Assembly (NCBI GenBank): GCA_964408435.1
Contig: CAYOZL010000011.1
Coordinates: forward strand, 1 to 49,840
Direction of reading: 5' to 3'
DNA from: CAYOZL01 sp964408435
GTDB lineage: Bacteria > Bdellovibrionota_C > UBA2361 > SZUA-149 > CAYOZL01
DNA: 49,840 nucleotides
A program made the position numbers and the translations under genes. This document shows positions 30,953-38,797 of the stretch, one piece after another; the stretch's first letter is position 1; each line of letters opens with the position of its first letter. The notes beneath the pieces were generated by a model, which saw nothing but the letters and a program-made list of their open reading frames with translations, was not told the DNA's origin and made no database searches.

Positions 30953-32062
30953 ATGAAAAAAATCGCAATAATTGCAGGCACTAGACCAGAAGTAATAAAA
31001 ACAGCTCCTGTTTTTCTAAAGGGACTAACAAGTAGAAAGTTCGAATTTATCTCAGTTAATGCTGGTCAACATTTAGAAATGTCTAAACAAGCATTTGAAA
31101 CTTTCTCTATTATTCCAGATATAGAATTAAACTTAATGCAAGAAAACCAAAGCTTAGTAGATTTTTTTAAAACTGCAGTTGAAGCTTTGGATAATCTATT
31201 TAAAAAAGAAAAATTCGATGGAATCGTTGTTCAAGGAGATACCACTACTTGTTTTGCGGCAAGCTTAGCAGCATTTTACAATCAAATTCCTATAGCTCAT
31301 CTAGAAGCTGGCTTAAGAACTCATGACAAGTTCTCTCCTTACCCTGAAGAGATAAATCGAAAACTAACTACAAATTTAGCAGATATTCATTTTTGCCCAA
31401 CTACCTTATCTGAGCAAAACTTAAAAAAAGAAGGGATTGTTAAAAATGTTTTTACCGTAGGGAACTCCGTAGTTGATGCAGTAAAGCTAGTTAAAGAAAA
31501 GATAGATCAAAACAAGCTAGAGATTAACAAAAATCTATTAGCACTTACTAAGACTTTTAATTCATTAATATTCGTAACTAGTCACAGAAGAGAAAACTTT
31601 AACGAACCTTTAAAAAATTTATGCAAAGCACTGCTTAAAATTAGGGATTTAAATCCTAAAACTGCAATCATTCTACCTGTTCATCCAAACCCAAAGGTTA
31701 AAGACTTAATCAACTCCACACTAGATAAACAACAAAGAATTTTCCTCCTTCCACCTCTGGATTATCCATCAACAATATACTTACTAGAAAAATCTAAATT
31801 AATTATTACTGATTCTGGTGGAATTCAAGAAGAAGCGCCATACTTTGGCACTCCTGTATTAGTTACTAGAGAGTCTACTGAAAGGCCTGAAGCTTTAGAT
31901 GAAAGCTTTTCTAAAATATGCCCACTTAACAACCCAGATGAATTAATAAAAAATGTTGGAATTATTTTAGCACTAGAAAAAAGATTAGATTCTAAACTCT
32001 CTCCATTTGGAATGGGAGATACCTCCGAAAAAGTAATTAGAATCTTAGAAGAACTTTGGTGA
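30953..32062 (+). CDS. wecB: UDP-N-acetylglucosamine 2-epimerase (non-hydrolysing)
   Basis: Converts UDP-GlcNAc to UDP-ManNAc for surface polysaccharides. The 369 aa begin MKKIAIIAGTRPEVIKTAPV, and carry VVQGDTTTCFAA, HLEAGLRTHDKFSPYPEE (catalytic Asp/Glu region), TSHRRENF and the UDP-binding ITDSGGIQEEAPYFGTPVLV. No Shine-Dalgarno sequence is seen. TATAAA ends 6 nt before the ATG, consistent with a leaderless mRNA. It is convergent with cysC over 29 nt. Confidence 0.95.
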   Translation: MKKIAIIAGTRPEVIKTAPVFLKGLTSRKFEFISVNAGQHLEMSKQAFETFSIIPDIELNLMQENQSLVDFFKTAVEALDNLFKKEKFDGIVVQGDTTTCFAASLAAFYNQIPIAHLEAGLRTHDKFSPYPEEINRKLTTNLADIHFCPTTLSEQNLKKEGIVKNVFTVGNSVVDAVKLVKEKIDQNKLEINKNLLALTKTFNSLIFVTSHRRENFNEPLKNLCKALLKIRDLNPKTAIILPVHPNPKVKDLINSTLDKQQRIFLLPPLDYPSTIYLLEKSKLIITDSGGIQEEAPYFGTPVLVTRESTERPEALDESFSKICPLNNPDELIKNVGIILALEKRLDSKLSPFGMGDTSEKVIRILEELW

Positions 32063-32091
32063 GATAACGACAATGGATATCCCAAAGAATA

Positions 32092-32589
32092 TCACAATGG
32101 GACTTTATTAATAATTTCGTTAATACAATCACTAACTTCTCTACCTTCTGTATTAATTATAATCTCTGGATTTTCTGGAACCTCATAAACATCATCGACG
32201 CCAGTAAAAGACTTAATTACACCTTCTCTAGCTTTTTTATACATTCCTTTCACATCTCTTTTCTCACAGACCTCTAAAGGTGTGCTAACATGTATTTCAT
32301 GAAACTCTTCGCATTGCTCTCTAGCGAAATTTCTCGACTCCTTATAAGGAGAGACAAAAGAAGCAACTACAATAATATTATTTCTCTCTAAGATTGTGCT
32401 TAACAAAGTCATCTGTCTAATATGAAGATTTCTGAATTCTTTAGTAAAGCCTAGGCTAGGATAAAACTTTCTTACAACATCACCATCGAGATGCTCCACT
32501 TTCAAATTTTTACCTCTTAATTCCTCTACAAGACTTAAAGCTAAAGTCGTTTTTCCAGAACAAGGAAGACCTGTAAACCACAATACCAT
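32092..32589 (-). CDS. cysC: Adenylylsulfate (APS) kinase
   Basis: Phosphorylates APS to PAPS, the sulfate donor. The 165 aa contain the P-loop GLPCSGKTT (about 7-15), LDGDVVRKFY, the IRQM region, FVSPYKESRNFARE and the lid CEKRDVKGMYKKAREGVIKS followed by FTGVDDVYEVP. It is slightly short but has all the motifs. No ATP sulfurylase or sulfotransferase is in the window. Next to wecB and a sugar epimerase it may serve sulfation of a glycan, though assimilation is equally possible. Confidence 0.9.
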   Translation of the reverse strand: MVLWFTGLPCSGKTTLALSLVEELRGKNLKVEHLDGDVVRKFYPSLGFTKEFRNLHIRQMTLLSTILERNNIIVVASFVSPYKESRNFAREQCEEFHEIHVSTPLEVCEKRDVKGMYKKAREGVIKSFTGVDDVYEVPENPEIIINTEGREVSDCINEIINKVPL

Positions 32590-32607
32590 GTGATGGATAT
32601 ATAATAA

Positions 32608-32730
32608 TTAAAGTGCGAAAGAAAGAATAAGGAAGAACGAAGCTAAAACCATGCCTGCACTAATCGAGGCTATAGTAAGAATATCTGCTAATTCATTTAA
32701 AAATGATTTTCTAATGTATTTTCGCTTCAT
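32608..32730 (-). CDS. Predicted 40-aa single-pass membrane protein
   Basis: A 40-codon frame, MKRKYIRKSFLNELADILTI onward, with a basic N-terminus and one hydrophobic helix (about 17-40: ILTIASISAGMVLASFFLIL). It lies 18 nt upstream of cysC in the same direction, so the two could be co-transcribed. No Shine-Dalgarno sequence is seen. The amphiphilic pattern is typical of a small membrane protein, but a frame this short can occur by chance. Confidence 0.4.
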   Translation of the reverse strand: MKRKYIRKSFLNELADILTIASISAGMVLASFFLILSFAL

Positions 32731-32863
32731 ATTAACGTTATGCTGTCAATAAAAAAGATGTTTCACTTAATTAGCTTAGTGATACACTTTTCCATAAAAA
32801 GCGCATAACTCTTATGTAAAGCTTAATTAAATAAGCATATTGGTTTTTATAAGGATAAAACAC

Positions 32864-33001
32864 GTGGACAAAGGATTTATACTATTCTCTTTAGCTTTCT
32901 TACTAGGAGCTATTTTCTTTTTTAAAACTAATGCTTTAATTTCTTTAGTTTGCCTATTAATATTTATGGGCTGTGCTTATTCTAAGGGCCTTCTAGGATA
33001 A
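32864..33001 (+). CDS. Predicted 45-aa two-helix membrane protein
   Basis: A GTG-started frame, MDKGFILFSLAFLLGAIFFF then KTNALISLVCLLIFMGCAYS and a short SKGLLG end. It forms two hydrophobic helices with a short polar turn. AAGGAT stands 8 nt before the GTG as a fair Shine-Dalgarno sequence. The gene is divergent from the 40-aa frame and convergent with yraN. No family is recognised. Confidence 0.45.
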   Translation: MDKGFILFSLAFLLGAIFFFKTNALISLVCLLIFMGCAYSKGLLG

Positions 33002-33010
33002 ACCACTTTT

Positions 33011-33418
33011 CTACCACTGTCTTTGTTCAATTGCCCCGGCTAAATGCTTAAAGCTAACTGCTTTAAAATCTTTTGGACTTATTAATACACCCAAGACATC
33101 AAATCTATGTTTTCTATCAGTAATTCTTTTTTGTTTTAAATAAATATTTGCCAAAGTTGCTAACTTTAACTTCTTTCTCCTATCAATATTATCTAATAGG
33201 TATTTTTCAGCAGTTAGAGAATAAATCCTAGCTTTAACCTCTACAAAAACTAACTCATTGTTATCAATCAGAATTAAATCAATCTCTCCAACTCGACATT
33301 TCCAATTCCTAGCGAATAACTTATAGCCCTTAGCTTTTAAATACTTAGTAGCAAGCTTTTCACCTAGCTTCCCTACCTCTAAATGCGAAACTCTTTTAAT
33401 CACATAGACTAATCGCAA
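33011..33418 (-). CDS. yraN: YraN family protein (UPF0102)
   Basis: A 135-aa protein of the restriction-endonuclease-like fold. It carries the hallmark pattern GKLGEKLATKYLKAKGYKLF, then RVGEIDLILIDNNELVFVEVKAR, with the D and ExK positions of the nuclease-type core. Function is unsettled in the family. It follows rnhB by 47 nt on the minus strand; the rnhB-yraN pair is a common neighbourhood. A start at an internal codon closer to HLEVGKLGEK is possible. Confidence 0.9.
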   Translation of the reverse strand: MRLVYVIKRVSHLEVGKLGEKLATKYLKAKGYKLFARNWKCRVGEIDLILIDNNELVFVEVKARIYSLTAEKYLLDNIDRRKKLKLATLANIYLKQKRITDRKHRFDVLGVLISPKDFKAVSFKHLAGAIEQRQW

Positions 33419-33465
33419 AAAATTAAAAAATGTTTACTCTTATTCCAACTCTTATCCTCCGTGTC

Positions 33466-34068
33466 TCATAATTTCCTCTGAGAACTCTGTGCGTGGAATA
33501 CCTCCTTGACTCCAGAAAAGGTAACCCGATGTATTTTACAAGGCCCATGTTTCTTAACTAACTCTTTATGCTCCTTAGTCGGATAACCCATATGCTTTGC
33601 AAAGCGATACTGCGGAAATTGCTTATCGTATTTTCGCATAATCTTATCTCTGCTCACTTTAGCTAAAATAGACGCCGCACTTATACATACTAATTTACTA
33701 TCTCCTTTAATAATAAATTCTGAGCGAAAATTCTTGCCTAAATCCATATTCCCATCAACTAAAAAAACAGCATTAGGATATTTTTCTAAAATCTTACTCG
33801 CTGCTATTTGCATAGCTTTAAGAGTTGCTTGTCGAATATTTATTTTATCAACTTGTTTTGAGCTTAAATTTACAACTTCATAGGCTAAGCTATTTTGTTT
33901 AATTTCACTAAAAAGTTTTTCTCTTTGTAGACTTGATAACTTTTTAGAATCTTGGATTTTATTATTATGATAATCTGGATTTAGAATCACTGCTGAGACA
34001 GTTACCGGCCCAGCTAATGGTCCTCTTCCTGCTTCATCAATCCCAGCTACTACTAATCTTTTTTCCAT
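33466..34068 (-). CDS. rnhB: Ribonuclease HII
   Basis: Removes RNA, including single ribonucleotides, from DNA. The 200 aa show AGIDEAGRGPLAGPV (Asp-Glu of the active site), DSKKLSS, FLVDGNMDLG (third Asp), SAASILAKVSRDK and the MGYPTKEH stretch. The last residues (HAQSSQRKL) are encoded by a purine-rich tract resembling a dispersed CAGAGG-type sequence. The gene is divergent from gatC over 76 nt. Confidence 0.95.
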   Translation of the reverse strand: MEKRLVVAGIDEAGRGPLAGPVTVSAVILNPDYHNNKIQDSKKLSSLQREKLFSEIKQNSLAYEVVNLSSKQVDKINIRQATLKAMQIAASKILEKYPNAVFLVDGNMDLGKNFRSEFIIKGDSKLVCISAASILAKVSRDKIMRKYDKQFPQYRFAKHMGYPTKEHKELVKKHGPCKIHRVTFSGVKEVFHAQSSQRKL

Positions 34069-34102
34069 TACTGAGTCTATCTTGCATTATTAATCATTAA
34101 TG

Positions 34103-34140
34103 AGTAAAGAAATGCTTTACTAATAGCAATTACCTATAAT
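34103..34140 (+). promoter_or_regulatory. Dyad and -10 box before gatC
   Basis: AGTAAAG (34103-34109) and CTTTACT (34115-34121) form a 7-bp dyad around AAATG. A consensus TATAAT follows at 34135-34140, 4 nt before the gatC GTG. No clear -35 hexamer is seen at the right distance; the dyad occupies that place, so an activator or repressor could bind there. Confidence 0.4.
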
Positions 34141-34144
34141 TATC

Positions 34145-34435
34145 GTGTCTAAAATAGATCAAAAAGAAGTTAAACAAATTGCAAAGCTTGCTGGTATTGA
34201 AGTCAGTGATGATGAGCTTATAGAATTTACTAAAGATTTAGATTCTATTCTTGAATACATAGAAGTCTTAAGTGAAGCAGATGTTGAAAAAGTAGAAACA
34301 ACTTCACATGTTCACGGTATTGATAATGCTTTTAGAGATGACATAACTAAAGAGTCTTTACCAAGTGAAGAAGTTCTAGAACTTTCTCCTAGCTCATCTG
34401 GAACTAGTTATAAAGTTCCTAGAATTATTAATTAA
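34145..34435 (+). CDS. gatC: Asp/Glu-tRNA amidotransferase subunit C
   Basis: The small subunit that holds GatA and GatB together in the enzyme making Gln-tRNA and/or Asn-tRNA from mischarged tRNAs. The 96 aa follow the family: VKQIAKLAGIEVSDDELIEF then DLDSILEYIEVLSEADVEKV and a tail ending FKVPRII-like (SYKVPRIIN). The start is GTG and has no Shine-Dalgarno sequence. gatA follows after 12 nt. Confidence 0.95.
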   Translation: MSKIDQKEVKQIAKLAGIEVSDDELIEFTKDLDSILEYIEVLSEADVEKVETTSHVHGIDNAFRDDITKESLPSEEVLELSPSSSGTSYKVPRIIN

Positions 34436-34447
34436 GTAAGATTAGAT

Positions 34448-35920
34448 ATGCTTAGAAATCTAAATTTAGAAGAAACAAGACAAGGTCTAATATCTAAAGA
34501 CTTCTCTGTTAAAGAACTAGTAACAGAGTATTTATCTTGGATTAAAAAAAGTAATGAAAAGTATAATAGCTTTATTACAATTAGCGAAGAATACGCTTTA
34601 GAAAAAGCGGAACAAATCAAAGTAGACGAAAACTCTCATCCGCTTGCTGGTATTCCTATAGCAGTAAAAGACATGATCATTACTAAAGGGATTGAAACTA
34701 CTTGTGCTTCAAAAATACTTAAAGGATTCATACCTCCTTATCAGTCCACTGTAATATCAAAACTAGAAGATGCTGGAGCTATAATACTAGGCAAGACTAA
34801 CTTAGATGAATTTGCTATGGGCTCAACTAATGAGAATTCTGCATTTGGTCCTGCCCTAAACCCTTGGGATACAAACAGAGTAGCTGGTGGTTCAAGTGGT
34901 GGATCTGCTGTAGCAGTATGTGCTGGACAAGCTCCTATTTCTCTAGGAACTGAAACTGGAGGTTCGGTAAGACAACCAGCTGCACTGACAGGAACTCTAG
35001 GCTTAAAGCCTACTTATGGAAGAATTAGTAGATACGGTGTTGTTGCATACGCCTCGTCTTGCGACCAAGTTGGACCATTTGCAAGAAGTGCTCACGATCT
35101 AGCAGTTACTATGCAAACCATTAGTGGCTATGATGAAAACGACTCTACTTCTATGGACATAGAAACTCCTAACTACTTAGAGCAAATTAAAAATACTCCT
35201 GACTTAAAAGGTAAAACAGTAGGAATACCAAGTAGTTTTTTCTCTGACAGTTTTAGTGGAGGCAGTCTAAATCCAGAAATAGAAAAATCTTTTCAACAAA
35301 GCATTAAGACCTTAGAGAAGCTAGGAGCAAAAGTAATAGACATTGAGCTTCCTAGTTTAAAATATGCAATTAGTGCTTACTATGTTCTAGCTTGCGCTGA
35401 AGCATCATCAAACCTTTCAAGATACGATGGAGTTCGTTACGGACAAAGAACAACAAAAGCTTCGAACCTTAAAGAAATGTATGAAAAAACTAGAGCAGAA
35501 GGTTTTGGGCCTGAAGTAAAAAGAAGAATCATGATGGGAACTTTTGCATTAGCATCAGGTTACTACGATGCCTACTATTTAAAAGCTCAAAAGGTAAGAA
35601 CCTTAATAATTAATGATTTTAAAGCTGCATTTGAAAAATGTAATTTAATAGCTACTCCTACATCACCTAGCACAGCGTTTAAAGTTGGAGAAAAAATGAC
35701 TTCTCCTGTTGAAATGTTTCTTGCAGATATTTTTACTGTTCCTGCTAACCTAACTGGCATTCCTGCAATTTCAATTCCTTCTGGCTTAAGTTCAGAAAAT
35801 CTACCAATTGGCTTTCAGTTGCACGCAGATGTTTTTAAAGAAGGAGAGCTTTTATCTACTGCAAATTTATTTCTCAAAGAACAGCCTTTTGAGGATTTAA
35901 TTTCTAGAGGAGGCTTATAA
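34448..35920 (+). CDS. gatA: Asp/Glu-tRNA amidotransferase subunit A
   Basis: Amidase subunit that releases ammonia from glutamine or asparagine. The 490 aa have the Ser-cisSer-Lys triad context: Lys in IPIAVKDMI (about 75-83), the amidase signature AGGSSGGSAVAV (about 148-159) and TETGGSVRQPAAL with the nucleophilic Ser. LGLKPTYGRISRYG is conserved too. The stop overlaps the gatB start by one base (TAATG), so the two are translationally coupled. Confidence 0.97.
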   Translation: MLRNLNLEETRQGLISKDFSVKELVTEYLSWIKKSNEKYNSFITISEEYALEKAEQIKVDENSHPLAGIPIAVKDMIITKGIETTCASKILKGFIPPYQSTVISKLEDAGAIILGKTNLDEFAMGSTNENSAFGPALNPWDTNRVAGGSSGGSAVAVCAGQAPISLGTETGGSVRQPAALTGTLGLKPTYGRISRYGVVAYASSCDQVGPFARSAHDLAVTMQTISGYDENDSTSMDIETPNYLEQIKNTPDLKGKTVGIPSSFFSDSFSGGSLNPEIEKSFQQSIKTLEKLGAKVIDIELPSLKYAISAYYVLACAEASSNLSRYDGVRYGQRTTKASNLKEMYEKTRAEGFGPEVKRRIMMGTFALASGYYDAYYLKAQKVRTLIINDFKAAFEKCNLIATPTSPSTAFKVGEKMTSPVEMFLADIFTVPANLTGIPAISIPSGLSSENLPIGFQLHADVFKEGELLSTANLFLKEQPFEDLISRGGL

Positions 35921-37350
35921 TGAGTTACGATGTAGTTATTGGCCTAGAAGTTCATGCTCAACTTCTTACAGAAACAAAAATATTTGCAAGCTCAAGTGCT
36001 AGCATTAATGAGAGCCCAAATGCACACATTGACCCGGTAACACTTGGCATGCCAGGAAGTCTTCCAGTGTTAAATAAAAGAGTAGTTGAATACGCAATAA
36101 AAGCAGGGCTAGCTACAAACTGCGAAATTGAGAAAAAAAGCATCTTTGCAAGAAAACATTACTTCTACCCTGACTTACCTAAAGGATATCAAATTTCACA
36201 ATACGAATTACCAATTTGCACGAATGGAAATTTAAGCATTAAGGTTAATGACACTGAGAAGAAAATAAGGCTAAATAGAATTCACTTAGAAGAAGATGCA
36301 GGAAAAAGCATTCATAGCACTAATGAACCATTCTCATTAGTTGATTTAAACAGAGCAGGAGTTCCTCTAATTGAGATGGTAACTGAACCTGATCTTAGCT
36401 CTGCAGAAGAAGCAATTGCTTTTTTAAAACAACTTAGACAAATAGTTTGTCATTTAGGAATATGTGACGGGAACATGGATCAAGGGAGCTTTCGTTGCGA
36501 TGCAAACATTTCTCTAAAACCAGCTGGGCAAAAAGAGCTCGGAGTAAAAGTTGAAATAAAAAACATTAACTCTTTTAGATTTGTAGAAAGAGCAATTGAT
36601 TACGAAATATCAAGACAAAAAATACTACTTGAGCAAGATGAAGAAATAGTTCAAGAAACAAGACTTTGGGATGAGCAAAAAAGCGTTACTCGCTCAATGC
36701 GCTCAAAAGAAGAAGCAGAAGACTACCGCTACTTCCCTGACCCAGACCTACTACCATTAATAGTAGATGAAGACTGGATAGATAAAATTAAATCTACATT
36801 ACCTGAGCTACCTTATGAAATCCTAAATCGATTTCAAAACACATATTCACTAGACTTAGATACAGCGACTTTACTTTCTGAAGAAAAGTACACTGCTGAC
36901 TACTTTGACCAAGCAGTAGCAGCTCACAACAATGCAAAATCAATTGCTAGTTGGGTTTGCAATGAATTATTTGGAAAACTAAATAAAGAGAATATTGAAT
37001 TTATTGACTGTCCAGTTAGTCCAGAAAATTTAGCAAAACTAGTTAAACTAGTAGATGAAGATTTAATCTCAGGAAAAATTGCCAAAACTGTTTTTGAAGA
37101 AATGTTCTCCAGTGGAGAAGACCCAGAGAAAATAGTTGAAGAAAAAGGATTAAAGCAAATTACTGATACTAATTTCTTAAAAGACTTAGTTAAATCAGTG
37201 CTAGATTCCAATCCAGAACAAGTTGCTGAATACAAGTCTGGGAAGCAAAAAGTTTTTGGATTTTTTGTTGGAAAAGTAATGAAAGAGACTCAAGGCAAGG
37301 CGAATCCTGCTGAAGTAAACACCCTTTTAAAGGAAATGCTTAAGGGCTAA
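35920..37350 (+). CDS. gatB: Asp/Glu-tRNA amidotransferase subunit B
   Basis: The subunit that binds tRNA and activates the misacylated residue with ATP. The 476 aa open with YDVVIGLEVHAQLLTETKIF, followed by TLGMPGSLPVLN, ARKHYFYPDLPKGYQISQYE, HLEEDAGKSIH and DLNRAGVPLIEMVTEPD, all family signatures. The YqeY-like tail domain is present at the C-terminus (GKVMKETQGKANP). Having all three gat genes implies Gln-tRNA or Asn-tRNA is made by transamidation here. Confidence 0.97.
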   Translation: MSYDVVIGLEVHAQLLTETKIFASSSASINESPNAHIDPVTLGMPGSLPVLNKRVVEYAIKAGLATNCEIEKKSIFARKHYFYPDLPKGYQISQYELPICTNGNLSIKVNDTEKKIRLNRIHLEEDAGKSIHSTNEPFSLVDLNRAGVPLIEMVTEPDLSSAEEAIAFLKQLRQIVCHLGICDGNMDQGSFRCDANISLKPAGQKELGVKVEIKNINSFRFVERAIDYEISRQKILLEQDEEIVQETRLWDEQKSVTRSMRSKEEAEDYRYFPDPDLLPLIVDEDWIDKIKSTLPELPYEILNRFQNTYSLDLDTATLLSEEKYTADYFDQAVAAHNNAKSIASWVCNELFGKLNKENIEFIDCPVSPENLAKLVKLVDEDLISGKIAKTVFEEMFSSGEDPEKIVEEKGLKQITDTNFLKDLVKSVLDSNPEQVAEYKSGKQKVFGFFVGKVMKETQGKANPAEVNTLLKEMLKG

Positions 37351-37407
37351 GCTTCTCTTACAAATTTCTCCTGTACCTACGTCCTCCTTTGTGCTACCTT
37401 TTCACTC

Positions 37408-37947
37408 ATGAAATATTTAGCGCTAATCATCTCACTCACACTACTTGCTAGCTGTAGCGGACACTCACAACCCTATCAGAGAGCGAGCTTACAAAGAGAA
37501 ACAGATGTACTCGGTAATGAACTTAAAGAAACAGACATCTTAAGTCCTCAATATACTAGAGACCTAATAACTGGAGCTCAACAAGCTCCAAACGCTCAAG
37601 TAGCCAAACAACAAATCAACACTCAACTAGGAAAGTGGTTTTACGGCCATGGCTTTGGAAGAAGCGCGCTAAACATTGGCACAATTGTTGTATTTCCACC
37701 TTATGCATTATATCTTTTAGGAAATGCTGGAATAGAATTAGCTGGGTATGACCCCTTATATATTACTAATGTCTTTCCTGAAGAACCAAGAAAAGGAATT
37801 TTAGACCTATACGATGGAATTACTTCAATACCTGGTAGAGTAAATGCTACTATTGCTGATAAGAATTTTGTAGATACTCCGTCTGTAAAGAGAACTGTAA
37901 ATAAACCCGCATATGAACAAAGAGCTCAAAATAGCTATAGTCGCTAA
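37408..37947 (+). CDS. Predicted lipoprotein, unknown function
   Basis: A 179-aa lipoprotein with signal peptide MKYLALIISLTLLASC; the lipobox LASC puts the acylated Cys at residue 16. The mature part has a polar N-half, then a hydrophobic stretch (about 90-112, ALNIGTIVVFPPYALYLLGN) and GYDPLYITNVFPEEPRKGI. No family is recognised. Its last 35 nt overlap the start of nadK in another frame, so either coupling or a later nadK start should be considered. Confidence 0.75.
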   Translation: MKYLALIISLTLLASCSGHSQPYQRASLQRETDVLGNELKETDILSPQYTRDLITGAQQAPNAQVAKQQINTQLGKWFYGHGFGRSALNIGTIVVFPPYALYLLGNAGIELAGYDPLYITNVFPEEPRKGILDLYDGITSIPGRVNATIADKNFVDTPSVKRTVNKPAYEQRAQNSYSR

Positions 37948-38797
37948 GCCCGGACACGAACAAGCAAAAGATTTAGTTAATCAATTAGTAAAATTCATAC
38001 AAGATCAAAGTCTTGAAATAGTCTTAGATAAAGACACAGCATCTTTAATAGGTGCTACAGATAAATCCAAAAACATAAAAATCGATCGCAGAAGAAATAT
38101 TACAAAAATCTCCGATATCGCAATTATACTTGGTGGAGATGGCACTCTGATAAGTGTTTGTAGACACCCATCAAAAAACTCTCCTAGAATTATTGGAGTT
38201 AACTTAGGAACTCTTGGCTTTTTAACAGAAATTTCTATAGATGAGCTTCAAGACACCTTAGTAAAAACAATAAACGATAAAGTTAAGCTTGAAGAAAGAA
38301 AGCTATTAGAAACTTGCATCTTAAAAGCTGGTGAAGAAAAAGTAACAACTTACGCCATTAATGATGTTGTGATTTCAAAAGAAACAATTGCAAGAATTTT
38401 TCCAACTAAAATTTATATTGATAACCACTATGCTGCGAACTTAAAAGGAGATGGAGTAATTGTCTCTAGCCCTTCTGGATCAACTGCTTATTCACTTGCA
38501 GCAGGTGGAACTATTGTGCACCCTGGAGTTTCCGCGATGCTAATTACACCGATTTGTCCACACTCTCTTACAAGCAGACCACTTGTAGTTCCGGGGGGAG
38601 CAAAAATTGATTTAGAAATTGGTCAAGCCGATGAAGTTAAGAGCTTTCTTACTGTCGATGGACAAGAAGGTTACCCACTAGTTTCTGGAGATAAAATAAG
38701 TGTTAAAACTAGCGAGTTTGCAGTTAGATTTGTTAAATCTGAGAATAAATCCTACTATGACATTCTAAGTAGTAAACTTAAGTGGGCTTCGATGTAA
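37913..38797 (+). CDS. nadK: NAD kinase
   Basis: Phosphorylates NAD to NADP. The 294 aa show the diacylglycerol-kinase-like LGGDGTLISVCR (about 74-85), NLGTLGFLTEIS, ERKLLE, NDVVISK, the nucleotide-binding SSPSGSTAYSLAAGG, and VDGQEGYPL near the end. The chosen start gives MNKELKIAIVAKPGHEQ, a normal family N-terminus. The stop overlaps the probable recN start (TAATG). Confidence 0.95.
   Translation: MNKELKIAIVAKPGHEQAKDLVNQLVKFIQDQSLEIVLDKDTASLIGATDKSKNIKIDRRRNITKISDIAIILGGDGTLISVCRHPSKNSPRIIGVNLGTLGFLTEISIDELQDTLVKTINDKVKLEERKLLETCILKAGEEKVTTYAINDVVISKETIARIFPTKIYIDNHYAANLKGDGVIVSSPSGSTAYSLAAGGTIVHPGVSAMLITPICPHSLTSRPLVVPGGAKIDLEIGQADEVKSFLTVDGQEGYPLVSGDKISVKTSEFAVRFVKSENKSYYDILSSKLKWASM

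Noticed and set aside
38782..38796. RecN start five codons upstream (MGFDV)
   Set aside because: It would extend further into nadK; the TAATG overlap at 38797 and the usual MLSFLKIKNLAI N-terminus favour the later start.
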